From contig CAMCEP010000180.1 in assembly GCA_945873675.1 (NCBI GenBank), forward strand, positions 1-6,073: a stretch of DNA of 6,073 bases, read 5' to 3'. This document shows positions 1 to 5,968 of this stretch, piece by piece. Each line of letters opens with the position of its first letter. The first letter of the stretch is position 1. The notes under the pieces were generated by a model, which was not told the DNA's origin, made no database searches, and saw only the letters and a program-made list of their open reading frames with translations. Made by a program: the position numbers and the translations under genes. The DNA comes from Asaia bogorensis (GTDB lineage: Bacteria; Pseudomonadota; Alphaproteobacteria; Acetobacterales; Acetobacteraceae).

Positions 1-186
1 CAATTCGCGGCCCAGGCGCTCAGCATAAAGCCGCGCATAGACATCGGTCGGACCACCGGCGGGGAAGGGGATGATCATGCGGATCGGGCGGGAGGGATAA
101 GCCTCCTGCGCCCGCACCGCACTACTGATCAGCGCCGCGCCAGCGCCAAGCAGGGCGGCGCGACGACTGAACTCACAAGGCTGCAT
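1..186 (-). CDS. Bug/TctC-family tripartite tricarboxylate transporter substrate-binding protein (N-terminal part)
   Basis: Only the first 62 codons are in the window; the gene runs off the left edge. The start has a twin-arginine-like signal (SRRAALLGAGAAL, about residues 7-19) with a likely cleavage after AVRA and before QE. The mature N-terminus, YPSRPIRMIIPFPAGGPTD, is the hallmark opening of Bug proteins, in which the first strand and the FPAGGxTD loop help bind the ligand carboxylate. Such proteins are periplasmic receptors for small organic acids or amides, usually feeding a TctA/TctB-type permease; none is in view. The start at 186 overlaps the stop of the upstream GlcG-like gene by 14 nt, suggesting translational coupling, and its own Shine-Dalgarno is weak. 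An in-frame ATG at 210 would add eight residues and cannot be excluded. The family call is firm; the ligand is unknown and can only be guessed from the amidohydrolase in the same operon. Confidence 0.9.
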   Translation of the reverse strand, partial: MQPCEFSRRAALLGAGAALISSAVRAQEAYPSRPIRMIIPFPAGGPTDVYARLYAERLGREL

Positions 187-670
187 CGCGCCAATTCTCA
201 ACCGCCGCATCGGGGTGAGAAGCAAGCCCGGCGGCCTTGATACCCTCGCAAGCCGCATGCTCATCGCGGTCTGATGCATCGCCGCTGACGCCAACCGCGC
301 CAATCACGGCGCCGGCGGCATTCAGGATCAGCACGCCACCCGGAACAGGGACGAAGCGGCCATCAGAAGCGGCGGCGACGGCGGCCTGAAAGGCAATGCG
401 TTCCTTCAAGCGATCACGCGCAATGCGGCTGCCAATGCCCATGCCGAGCGCGGCATAGGCTTTGCCGCGCGCAATTTCGGCGCGCAGAATGCCTGAACCA
501 TCTTCGCGCTTTTGCACCACAACATGCCCGCCCGCATCCAGCACCACCACGGTCAGCGGCAGCATGCCCGCCGCGCGGCCAGTTGCCAGCGTGACATCGG
601 CAATCTTATCGGCGGTCGCCAAAGGCAAATCCACCGCGAGGTGCTTCACGTAATAATCTGCTGAATTCAT
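173..670 (-). CDS. GlcG/HbpS-like (DUF336) protein
   Basis: This 165-residue protein is a full-length single-domain member of the GlcG/HbpS family. Family features are the strand PLTVVVLDAGGHVV (38-51), the helix RAEIARGKAYAA (63-74), the VPVPGGVLI strand (107-115), the glycine-rich GAVGVSGD (124-131), and the acidic DRDEHAAC (134-141) at the start of the last helix. No signal peptide or membrane segment is seen, so it is probably cytosolic. Family members include the haem-binding HbpS of Streptomyces and GlcG of the glycolate locus; many act in catabolic operons without a proven reaction, so no substrate is assigned. The start at 670 has a good Shine-Dalgarno, AGGGAG (bases 683-678), seven bases upstream. 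It lies 69 nt after the small membrane protein gene and overlaps the Bug gene by 14 nt. Pairing of GlcG-like and Bug genes fits an uptake and catabolism operon. Confidence 0.9.
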   Translation of the reverse strand: MNSADYYVKHLAVDLPLATADKIADVTLATGRAAGMLPLTVVVLDAGGHVVVQKREDGSGILRAEIARGKAYAALGMGIGSRIARDRLKERIAFQAAVAAASDGRFVPVPGGVLILNAAGAVIGAVGVSGDASDRDEHAACEGIKAAGLASHPDAAVENWRDAAL

Positions 671-686
671 CGCGTTTCTCCCTGCG

Positions 687-712
687 AAAAAATGGAGGCC
701 CTTCCATGGGCC
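687..712 (-). terminator. Possible weak intrinsic terminator or attenuator
   Basis: On the minus strand a 5-bp all-GC stem, GGCCC/GGGCC with a six-base loop (bases 712-697), is followed four bases later by six T (692-687). It lies between the small membrane protein gene and the GlcG-like gene. The stem is short and the T-run is not adjacent, so at most it would reduce, not stop, transcription into the downstream pair. It may also be chance. Confidence 0.3.
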
Positions 713-739
713 AAGCGTCCTCCGGCGGCAAGCGGGGGT

Positions 740-1033
740 TCAGAAAAACAAATCCCGAAAATCCTGCCGCGTGCCACCAAACAGACGCCAGGTCGCAATG
801 GCGCCAATGCAAAGCCCAATGCCGGCGGCAATCGCCGGCACGGGATCAGGCAGGCCGCCCGCGCCCGTGGCGGCGGCATTCAACATCCCAAGCATGATGC
901 CAACCGAACCCGCGATCATCGCCTGCACCAGCCCGGGCTTGCGCCGCGGTGGAGGTGCTGCGGGCTTGGAAGGGCGCGGCTGGCGCTTGATCCAATGCCC
1001 TTCCGGGCGCTGCTTTTCCTTATTCCCCGACAT
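740..1033 (-). CDS. Small two-helix membrane protein of unknown function
   Basis: I do not recognise this 97-residue protein. Its first ~33 residues are strongly basic and proline-rich (KRQPRPSKPAAPPPRRK), followed by two hydrophobic segments at about residues 35-55 and 64-84, separated by a short glycine/proline turn (TGAGGLPDP). The tail RLFGGTRQDFRDLFF is again basic. By the positive-inside rule both ends should be cytoplasmic, giving an inner-membrane hairpin. I chose the ATG at 1033 over an upstream in-frame ATG at 1099 because AAGGA sits just before it and because the longer form would overlap the amidohydrolase gene by 80 nt. With the chosen start the overlap is 14 nt, which suggests translational coupling. 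It could be an accessory membrane subunit or an unrelated passenger; no TctB-like four-helix pattern is present. Its coding status is supported by the start site, tight packing and a clear hydropathy pattern. Confidence 0.72.
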   Translation of the reverse strand: MSGNKEKQRPEGHWIKRQPRPSKPAAPPPRRKPGLVQAMIAGSVGIMLGMLNAAATGAGGLPDPVPAIAAGIGLCIGAIATWRLFGGTRQDFRDLFF

Positions 1034-2408
1034 AGCTTTCCTTGTGCTGACGCGGCACGAAGCGCCCGGCGCCGGGCTTGGCCAAAACCTGCTTGCCATC
1101 CCAAATCTGCTGCCCGCGCAGCCAGGTGGCGGCGACGCGGCCTTTCACCTTCATGCCATCATAGGGCGACCATTTGGCATCTTCCTGGTCTTGGATGTCG
1201 CGCGCATCAAAGGTGAAATCGCCTTCTTCCATCACTAGCAAATCGGCATCCGCCCCAACGCGCAAAGCGCCCTTCTTCGGATAAAGCCCATGGAAGCGCG
1301 CCGGGCGTTCGGCGCAGTAAAGCGCCATCAGGCTGGGTGACAGGCCACGCTGCTTCAAAAGCGAGAACATCACCGGCGCGAAGCTTTGCATCCCCGTCAG
1401 CCCCGCACCCACGGTGAAGATATCGCCCGTATAGGTTTTGCGATCACGCGGCCAGGGCGCGTGATCGGTGGAGACATAGGCGATTTGCCCCTTGGCAAAG
1501 GCGCCCCACATGCGTTCCACCTCATCGGCCGTGCGGAAGGGCGGGTTGCATTTGCCGAAGCCTTCCAGCCGGATGATGTCTTCTTCCGTCATGCAAAGAT
1601 ATTGCAGGCAGGCTTCGCCCGATGCCTTGCCGCCCATCCGGCGAAACACCTCGGCAATCTCAAAGCCCCGCGCCAGCGAGGAATGGGCAATATGCACATG
1701 CGCACCCGTCTCAAGCCCGATTTCAAAAATCTCGAGATCCGCCATGGTTTCACAGAGCGGCGGGCGGGTGCGGCAATGCCAGATGGGCTGGGTGTTGCCG
1801 GCGGCCTTGGCTTCCTCGGTCAGGCGCACCACGATTTCCTGGTCTTCATTATGCACGGCCACCATCAGCCCGGTCTTGGCGATTTCGCGAAAGGCCGCGA
1901 CCATGGTGGGGTGGTCAATGCGTGGGAAGCGCACCGGGTCATATTCATAAGTGGAAAGCTTGAAGGAACAGGCGCCGGCTTCGGCCAGGCCTGCAATGGC
2001 ATCCACGCCGCCCGATTTCAGGATGGTACCGTAAAGCGCCATATCCACATGGGATAGGCGGTTCACATACTCCACCTTTTCCTTGAAAATATCGGCATCT
2101 GTCACCGGGCGCGGCACGTCATAGGGCATGTCCACGCAAGTCGTGACCCCACCGGCGGCAGCGGATTTCGACGCACCTTCAATGCCCGGCCAACCGCGTG
2201 AGGATGAGGTATGCATATGCCCATCCACCAATCCCGGCATGATCAGCTTGCTGCCGTAATCCTCAACCGATGTGGCGACCGGTGATGGCCCTTCGCCAAT
2301 GCCGGCAATGATGTCGCCACGCGTCGCGATCCAGCCATTGGCCAGGATGCGATCAGGCAACACCAGCGTGCCGCGAATGACGCGATCAAAAGGTGTGGTG
2401 GCGGGCAT
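1020..2408 (-). CDS. Cyclic amidohydrolase (allantoinase/hydantoinase/dihydroorotase-like)
   Basis: This 462-residue enzyme is a full-length amidohydrolase-superfamily member that should open a cyclic amide ring by hydrolysis using a two-metal centre. The expected ligands are all visible: HMH at 64-66 after the PGLVDG strand, the lysine likely to be carboxylated at K150 (SFKLS), H186 (VAVHNED), H242 (HIAHSS) and D315 (STDHAPW). The segment AAAGGVTTCVDMPYD (83-97) and KCNPPFR (286-292) are typical of the allantoinase/hydantoinase branch. The C-terminal GADADLLVMEEG (385-396) is the usual return strand of the small beta-domain. No signal peptide is seen, so it is cytosolic. The start at 2408 has AGGAG six bases upstream. 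It is the first gene of the minus-strand operon, followed by the small membrane protein, GlcG-like and Bug genes. The exact substrate (allantoin, hydantoin, dihydropyrimidine, imide) cannot be read from sequence, and no purine or pyrimidine genes flank it. Confidence 0.9.
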   Translation of the reverse strand: MPATTPFDRVIRGTLVLPDRILANGWIATRGDIIAGIGEGPSPVATSVEDYGSKLIMPGLVDGHMHTSSSRGWPGIEGASKSAAAGGVTTCVDMPYDVPRPVTDADIFKEKVEYVNRLSHVDMALYGTILKSGGVDAIAGLAEAGACSFKLSTYEYDPVRFPRIDHPTMVAAFREIAKTGLMVAVHNEDQEIVVRLTEEAKAAGNTQPIWHCRTRPPLCETMADLEIFEIGLETGAHVHIAHSSLARGFEIAEVFRRMGGKASGEACLQYLCMTEEDIIRLEGFGKCNPPFRTADEVERMWGAFAKGQIAYVSTDHAPWPRDRKTYTGDIFTVGAGLTGMQSFAPVMFSLLKQRGLSPSLMALYCAERPARFHGLYPKKGALRVGADADLLVMEEGDFTFDARDIQDQEDAKWSPYDGMKVKGRVAATWLRGQQIWDGKQVLAKPGAGRFVPRQHKESYVGE

Positions 2409-2516
2409 AAGCTACTCCTGCGGCTGCGCAATGACAGACTTGCAACCTAAAGCAGCCGGGCGCCGCGGGCCAGTGCCGGGCTTGATCCTAATGGCCAACC
2501 AAGGTGAGGATCACCC
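2409..2516. promoter_or_regulatory. Divergent intergenic region between amidohydrolase operon and PEP-mutase-like gene
   Basis: This 108-bp gap must carry the start signals for both the minus-strand operon and the plus-strand gene at 2517. The ribosome binding sites are clear: AGGAG for the amidohydrolase (complement of 2415-2419) and AAGGTGAGGA (2501-2510) for the plus-strand gene. GCCGGGC occurs twice in direct orientation (about 2457 and 2475). I see no convincing -35/-10 pair on either strand. The role is inferred from gene orientation. Confidence 0.55.
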
Positions 2517-3386
2517 ATGGCCAATGACCTTGCCGCGCGGCTTCGCGCCCGCCTTGACCCATCCCGCCCCGCGCTTGCCATGGCGGCGCATAACGCGATT
2601 TCAGCAAAACTCGCCGCCGAAGCGGGTTTCGATGCCATTTGGGGCAGCGGGTTTGAGCTTTCCGCCGCCCATGCCGTGCCGGATGCCAGCATCCTATCCT
2701 GGGATACGCATCTGGCGGCGATGCGCGCCATGGTGGAAGCGCAGCCCGCCCCGGTAATTGCCGATATTGATACCGGGCAGGGCAATGCGGTGAATGTCGC
2801 CTACCTGGTGCCGCGCTACGCGGCGGCGGGTGTCGCGGCCGTGGTGATGGAAGACAAGACCTTCCCGAAAGACAGCAGCCTGCGCCCCGGTGGTCGGCAG
2901 GAACTGGTGCCGATTGCAGAATTCCAGGGCAAGATCGAAGCCGCACGCATCGCGGGCGGCCCGCTGGTGATCGCCCGCACGGAAGCGCTGATCGCGGGGC
3001 TGGGTCAGAATGAGGCGTTGAAGCGCGGTGCAGCCTATGCCGAAGCCGGGGCGGATGCGGTGCTGATCCATAGCAAGCAGAAAACGCCGGATGAGATTTT
3101 GGCCTTTTGCCGTGCCTGGCGGGGCCCGGTGCCGCTGGTGCTGGTGCCCACTTCCTATCCCGAGCTTTCCTTCGCCGAAGTCGCGGCACTCGGCAAAGTG
3201 GGGCTGATCATTTGCGGCAATCACGCGATCCGCGCTGCCGTCGCCGCCATGCGCCGTTGCTTTGCGCGCATCATCGCCGATGGCGGCATCGCTGGCGTCG
3301 AAGGCTCCATCGCCAGTGTCGCAGATATCTTTGCCCTTCAGGGTGATGGCGCGATGCGGGAGATTGAAAAGCGCTATTTGCGCTGA
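2517..3386 (+). CDS. PEP mutase/isocitrate lyase superfamily enzyme, phosphonopyruvate hydrolase-like
   Basis: This 289-residue protein is a complete PEP mutase-type TIM barrel. It carries IWGSGFELSAAHAVPD (41-56), IADIDTGQGNAVN (81-93, with the Mg-site aspartates D83 and D85), VVMEDKTFPKDSSL (109-122, the gating loop), VIARTEALIAG (151-161, R154), VLIHSKQKTPDE (182-193, H185) and a YGNH-like CGNHAIRAA (233-241). This pattern, especially GSGFELSA, EDKTFPKD and HSKQKTPDEILAF, closely matches my memory of phosphonopyruvate hydrolase from Variovorax, which cleaves 3-phosphonopyruvate to pyruvate and phosphate. The KRCGH lyase signature of PrpB and isocitrate lyase is absent. At the position where PEP mutase has Asn122 and the hydrolase Thr118, this protein has S120, so activity is not certain. 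The start at 2517 has a strong AAGGTGAGGA upstream. It overlaps the LysR gene tail to tail by 13 nt. No phosphonate transporter or transaminase is in view. Family is very sure, exact reaction moderate. Confidence 0.87.
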   Translation: MANDLAARLRARLDPSRPALAMAAHNAISAKLAAEAGFDAIWGSGFELSAAHAVPDASILSWDTHLAAMRAMVEAQPAPVIADIDTGQGNAVNVAYLVPRYAAAGVAAVVMEDKTFPKDSSLRPGGRQELVPIAEFQGKIEAARIAGGPLVIARTEALIAGLGQNEALKRGAAYAEAGADAVLIHSKQKTPDEILAFCRAWRGPVPLVLVPTSYPELSFAEVAALGKVGLIICGNHAIRAAVAAMRRCFARIIADGGIAGVEGSIASVADIFALQGDGAMREIEKRYLR

Positions 3387-4285
3387 TCATTCCCGCCGAA
3401 CTGCGCATCGGCGATTTGAAGCGCGAGGCTCGTCGCCTCATTCTCCCGCTCCGCATTCCAGGCGAGTGCGACACCAACGCCGCGAATGGGCCCGGCCAGG
3501 ATGCGAAAGGCAACGCCCGGTGGATTAAGCCGCGCCATGCCTTCCGAGACCAAAGCCACGCCAAGCCCGGCCGCGACGAAACCAAGCTGCGCCATGGCCG
3601 AACCCACTTCGCGCATCACGCGCGGTGTGAAGCCCGCCGCATGGCAAGCCGCCGTCATGGCATCCGAATAGGCTGGGCTGATCGCGCGCGGCAGCATCAA
3701 CATCGGCGCTTCTGCGAGTGCCGCCAGCGGCAGGGGATCAGGCCCGGCCAGGATTGGGTGGCCTTCCGGCAAAGCGGCGGCGAGCCTGTCTTCCCCCAAA
3801 GGCCTCAGCTTGATCGGCGCGCGGTCACGATCGGCGCGGAGCAGCGCCAGATCAACCTCACCACGGCGGAGCGCTTCCAAAGCCTCGGCCGTATCCATCT
3901 CCCGCACACCAATAGCGGCTTCGGGGCGTGCGGCCTGCATGGCGCGCACGATGGGCGGCAGATAATCGAATAGCGCTGAGGTGACGCAGGCGATCGAAAC
4001 CGGCGCGTGATGGCCCATGCGCAATTCGCGCGCCAGGCTTTCAAGATCAGCCGCATTGCCGGCGATACGGCGTGCGAGTGGCAGCAGCGCTTCCCCTTCG
4101 CGTGTCGGGCGTGCGCCTTTGCCGCTGCGCTCCAGCAGCTTCACGCCAAGTTCCTTTTCCAGCAATTGAATTTGCGCAGTCAGCGGCGGTTGCGAAATAC
4201 CAAGCCGAGCAGCAGCGCGACCGAAATGACCTTCTTCGGCCACGGCCAGAAAATGCCCCAAGCGGCGGATCAGGCGAAAATCCAT
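3374..4285 (-). CDS. LysR-type transcriptional regulator (BenM/CbnR-like branch)
   Basis: This 303-residue protein has the standard LysR layout and length. The N-terminal winged helix-turn-helix (about 3-62) includes GHFGRAAARLGISQPPLTAQIQLLE; HFGRAAxRLxxxQPPL is typical of the BenM/CatM/CbnR/HcaR-like branch. Next come the linker helix (about 63-90) and an effector-binding domain from about 94, starting PVSIACVTSALFDYLPPIV, with two Rossmann-like halves. The inducer is not predictable, though this branch often senses small organic acids or pathway intermediates. It is divergent from prpD with 136 bp between starts, the classic arrangement for a LysR protein that activates the neighbouring operon and represses itself. 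An ATAC-N7-CTAT box lies in that gap. Its 3' end overlaps the phosphonopyruvate-hydrolase-like gene by 13 nt, so that gene is a second possible target. The start at 4285 gives the usual LysR N-terminus, although its Shine-Dalgarno is weak. Confidence 0.93.
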   Translation of the reverse strand: MDFRLIRRLGHFLAVAEEGHFGRAAARLGISQPPLTAQIQLLEKELGVKLLERSGKGARPTREGEALLPLARRIAGNAADLESLARELRMGHHAPVSIACVTSALFDYLPPIVRAMQAARPEAAIGVREMDTAEALEALRRGEVDLALLRADRDRAPIKLRPLGEDRLAAALPEGHPILAGPDPLPLAALAEAPMLMLPRAISPAYSDAMTAACHAAGFTPRVMREVGSAMAQLGFVAAGLGVALVSEGMARLNPPGVAFRILAGPIRGVGVALAWNAERENEATSLALQIADAQFGGNDQRK

Positions 4286-4421
4286 CTCTCGTCCAATATG
4301 ATTTTGTCCATACGGAAAACCTATCAGCGCGCCACGTCAATTGGATTGGACGATGGCGCGGGATGGGCGCACAACATCCCCCCATCAGGCAAGCCGCCAG
4401 CAACAAAGGGAGAAGCCCCAG
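4286..4421. promoter_or_regulatory. Divergent lysR-prpD regulatory region
   Basis: This 136-bp gap is less GC-rich in its first third than the surrounding genes and should hold the promoters of both the regulator and prpD. Besides the LysR box at 4310-4324 it contains GTCCA twice in direct orientation (4291 and 4306) and an inverted pair GTCCAAT (4291-4297) and ATTGGAC (4345-4351). A TTGACG on the minus strand (complement of 4335-4340) could be a -35 element for lysR, but no good -10 follows at the normal spacing. The prpD Shine-Dalgarno AAAGGGAG is at 4406-4412 approximately. Confidence 0.6.
4310..4324 (+). promoter_or_regulatory. Candidate LysR binding box (ATAC-N7-CTAT)
   Basis: The 15-bp site reads ATAC, seven bases, CTAT. 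It contains the general LysR T-N11-A spacing (T4311 to A4323) with ATA/TAT dyad ends. It differs at one base from the ATAC-N7-GTAT box used by the BenM/CatM/CbnR branch, to which the adjacent regulator appears to belong. It lies 25 bp upstream of the lysR start and about 98 bp upstream of the prpD start, a sensible place for a recognition site. The link is inferred; short boxes also arise by chance. Confidence 0.5.
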
Positions 4422-5948
4422 ATGAAACTCAACGCCGTAAAGGTTCACCCATCCAAGGCGCTATTGAAGCGCGAAGACCAACTGGCCTGGAAAATGGCCG
4501 GAGTCGCCGTGGACAAGGTCGCGGTCGAAAAGCCGGTGCAGGAGATGATCATCAACCGGATCATCGACAACGCCTCGGTCGCTATCGCCGCCATCAATCG
4601 CCGCCCCGTTGTCTCTGCCCGCGGCATGGCGCTTGGTCATGCGAAGAAGGCGGGTGGCGCGCAGGTATTTGGCGTGAAATCTGCCACCACGGTTTCCCCG
4701 GAATGGGCGGCCTGGGCGAATGGCACTGCCGTGCGCGAATTGGATATGCACGACACTTTCCTCGCCGCTGACTACTCCCACCCCGGCGATAATATCCCGC
4801 CAGTGCTGGCGGTGGCGCAGGCCATGGGAAAATCCGGGCGCGATCTGATCCGTGGCCTGGCGACCGGTTATGAGCTGCATATTGATCTGGTGCGCGCGAT
4901 TTGCCTGCATGAACATAAGGTGGACCATATCGCCCATCTTTGCCCCGCTGCCGCTGCCGGCATCGGCACGCTGCTCGGCCTGAAGCAGGAAGTGGTTTTC
5001 CAATCCATTCAGCAGGCTTTGCATACCTCGATTTCTTTCCGGCAATCCCGCAAGGGCGAGATTTCATCCTGGAAGGCCTATGCGCCGGCCCATGCAGGCA
5101 AGCTTGCGGTGGAAGCGGTGGATCGCTGCATGCGTGGTGAGGGCGCGCCTTCGCCGATTTATGAAGGTGAAGACAGCGTGATTGCCTGGGTGCTTTCCGG
5201 CCGGTCCAACCGCAAGGATGTCTATGGCCCGGTCTATTACGAAGTGCCGCTGCCGGAAGCGGGCGAACCCAAGCGCTCCATCCTTGATTCCTACACCAAG
5301 GAACACTCGGCCGAATACCAATCCCAGGCGCTGATTGACCTGGCCTTTCGCATGCGCGAGCAGATCAAGGATATGGATGCGATTGAGAAGATCATCATCC
5401 ATACCAGCCATCACACGCATTACGTGATCGGCACCGGGGCGAATGATCCCCAGAAGATGGACCCGAAGGCGAGCCGCGAGACGCTCGATCACTCCATCAT
5501 GTATATCTTCGCGGTCGCGCTACAGGATGGCCGTTGGCACCATGTGGATAGCTATGCGCCGAAGCGGGCGGGCCGGGCTGATACCGTCATGCTTTGGCAC
5601 AAGGTCGAAACGCGGGAAGATGCGGAATGGACCCGCAAATACCATTCCCGCGACCCGAATGAGCTTTCCTTCGGTGGGCGCGTGGAAATCCTGTTCAAGG
5701 ATGGATCGAAGCTGGTGGATGAGCTTGGTGTCGCCAATGCCCATCCGAATGGCGCCAAGCCCTTCGGTCGGGCGGATTACATCCGCAAATTCCAGACCAT
5801 CACCGATGGCATCATCTCCGCCCGCGAGTCCAACCGCTTCCTGGAAGTGGTGCAGGATCTGACGAAGCTGAAGGCGGGTGAGCTGAGTGCGCTGAATGTG
5901 GCGCTGCCGGCTGGCGGCCTGCTGGACAGCAAGCCTGGCATCTTCTGA
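4422..5948 (+). CDS. prpD: 2-methylcitrate dehydratase (MmgE/PrpD family)
   Basis: This 508-residue protein is a full-length PrpD, which in the methylcitrate cycle dehydrates 2-methylcitrate to 2-methyl-cis-aconitate in the cytosol. Recognisable blocks are the opening VHPSKALLKREDQLAWK (8-24), IINRIIDNASVA (43-54), SPEWAAWANGTAVRELDMHDTFLAADYSHPGDN (92-124), SSWKAYAPAHAG (215-226) and SRETLDHSIMYIFAVALQDG (351-370). MmgE/PrpD proteins also include other dehydratases and a cis-aconitate decarboxylase, but the VHPSKALLKREDQLAW opening and the prpC-like gene directly downstream favour true PrpD. I chose the ATG at 4422 because AAAGGGAG lies nine bases upstream; the in-frame ATG at 4341 adds 27 low-complexity residues with no family likeness and sits inside the regulatory region. 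It is co-directional with prpC, 73 nt apart, and likely controlled by the divergent LysR protein. No frameshift or missing block is seen. Confidence 0.94.
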   Translation: MKLNAVKVHPSKALLKREDQLAWKMAGVAVDKVAVEKPVQEMIINRIIDNASVAIAAINRRPVVSARGMALGHAKKAGGAQVFGVKSATTVSPEWAAWANGTAVRELDMHDTFLAADYSHPGDNIPPVLAVAQAMGKSGRDLIRGLATGYELHIDLVRAICLHEHKVDHIAHLCPAAAAGIGTLLGLKQEVVFQSIQQALHTSISFRQSRKGEISSWKAYAPAHAGKLAVEAVDRCMRGEGAPSPIYEGEDSVIAWVLSGRSNRKDVYGPVYYEVPLPEAGEPKRSILDSYTKEHSAEYQSQALIDLAFRMREQIKDMDAIEKIIIHTSHHTHYVIGTGANDPQKMDPKASRETLDHSIMYIFAVALQDGRWHHVDSYAPKRAGRADTVMLWHKVETREDAEWTRKYHSRDPNELSFGGRVEILFKDGSKLVDELGVANAHPNGAKPFGRADYIRKFQTITDGIISARESNRFLEVVQDLTKLKAGELSALNVALPAGGLLDSKPGIF

Positions 5949-5968
5949 ACTGGTAATTGAGGATGGCA

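Noticed and set aside
820..840. Inverted repeat TGCCGGCG / CGCCGGCA with a 5-nt loop
   Set aside because: It lies inside the coding region of the small membrane protein and is explained by Pro-Ala-Ile-Ala-Ala-Gly codons in GC-rich DNA; no T-run follows.
1034..1099. Extended start at 1099 for the small membrane protein
   Set aside because: It would overlap the amidohydrolase by 80 nt and lacks a clear ribosome binding site; AAGGA directly precedes the ATG at 1033.
1386..2057. Long plus-strand open frame (223 codons) antisense to the amidohydrolase
   Set aside because: It mirrors codon bias of the GC-rich gene on the other strand, has His/Arg/Gly-rich low-information sequence, no family likeness and no good ribosome binding site, while the minus-strand frame has all catalytic motifs.
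2488..3189. Long minus-strand open frame (233 codons) antisense to the PEP-mutase-like gene
   Set aside because: Its product is Arg/Pro/Ser-rich with no domain, as expected for an antisense shadow in GC-rich DNA; the plus strand encodes a clear enzyme.
2517..3386. Calling the gene prpB (methylisocitrate lyase) because prpD and prpC are near
   Set aside because: The KRCGH lyase signature is missing and the EDKTFPK, GSGFELSA and HSKQKTPDE motifs belong to the PEP mutase/phosphonopyruvate hydrolase branch.
4335..4340. TTGACG on the minus strand as a lysR -35 element
   Set aside because: No recognisable -10 hexamer lies 16-18 bp downstream, so a promoter call cannot be supported from sequence alone.
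4341..4421. Extended prpD start at 4341
   Set aside because: The extra 27 residues are low complexity with no family match, overlap the divergent regulatory region, and have no good ribosome binding site, whereas 4422 has AAAGGGAG at proper spacing.
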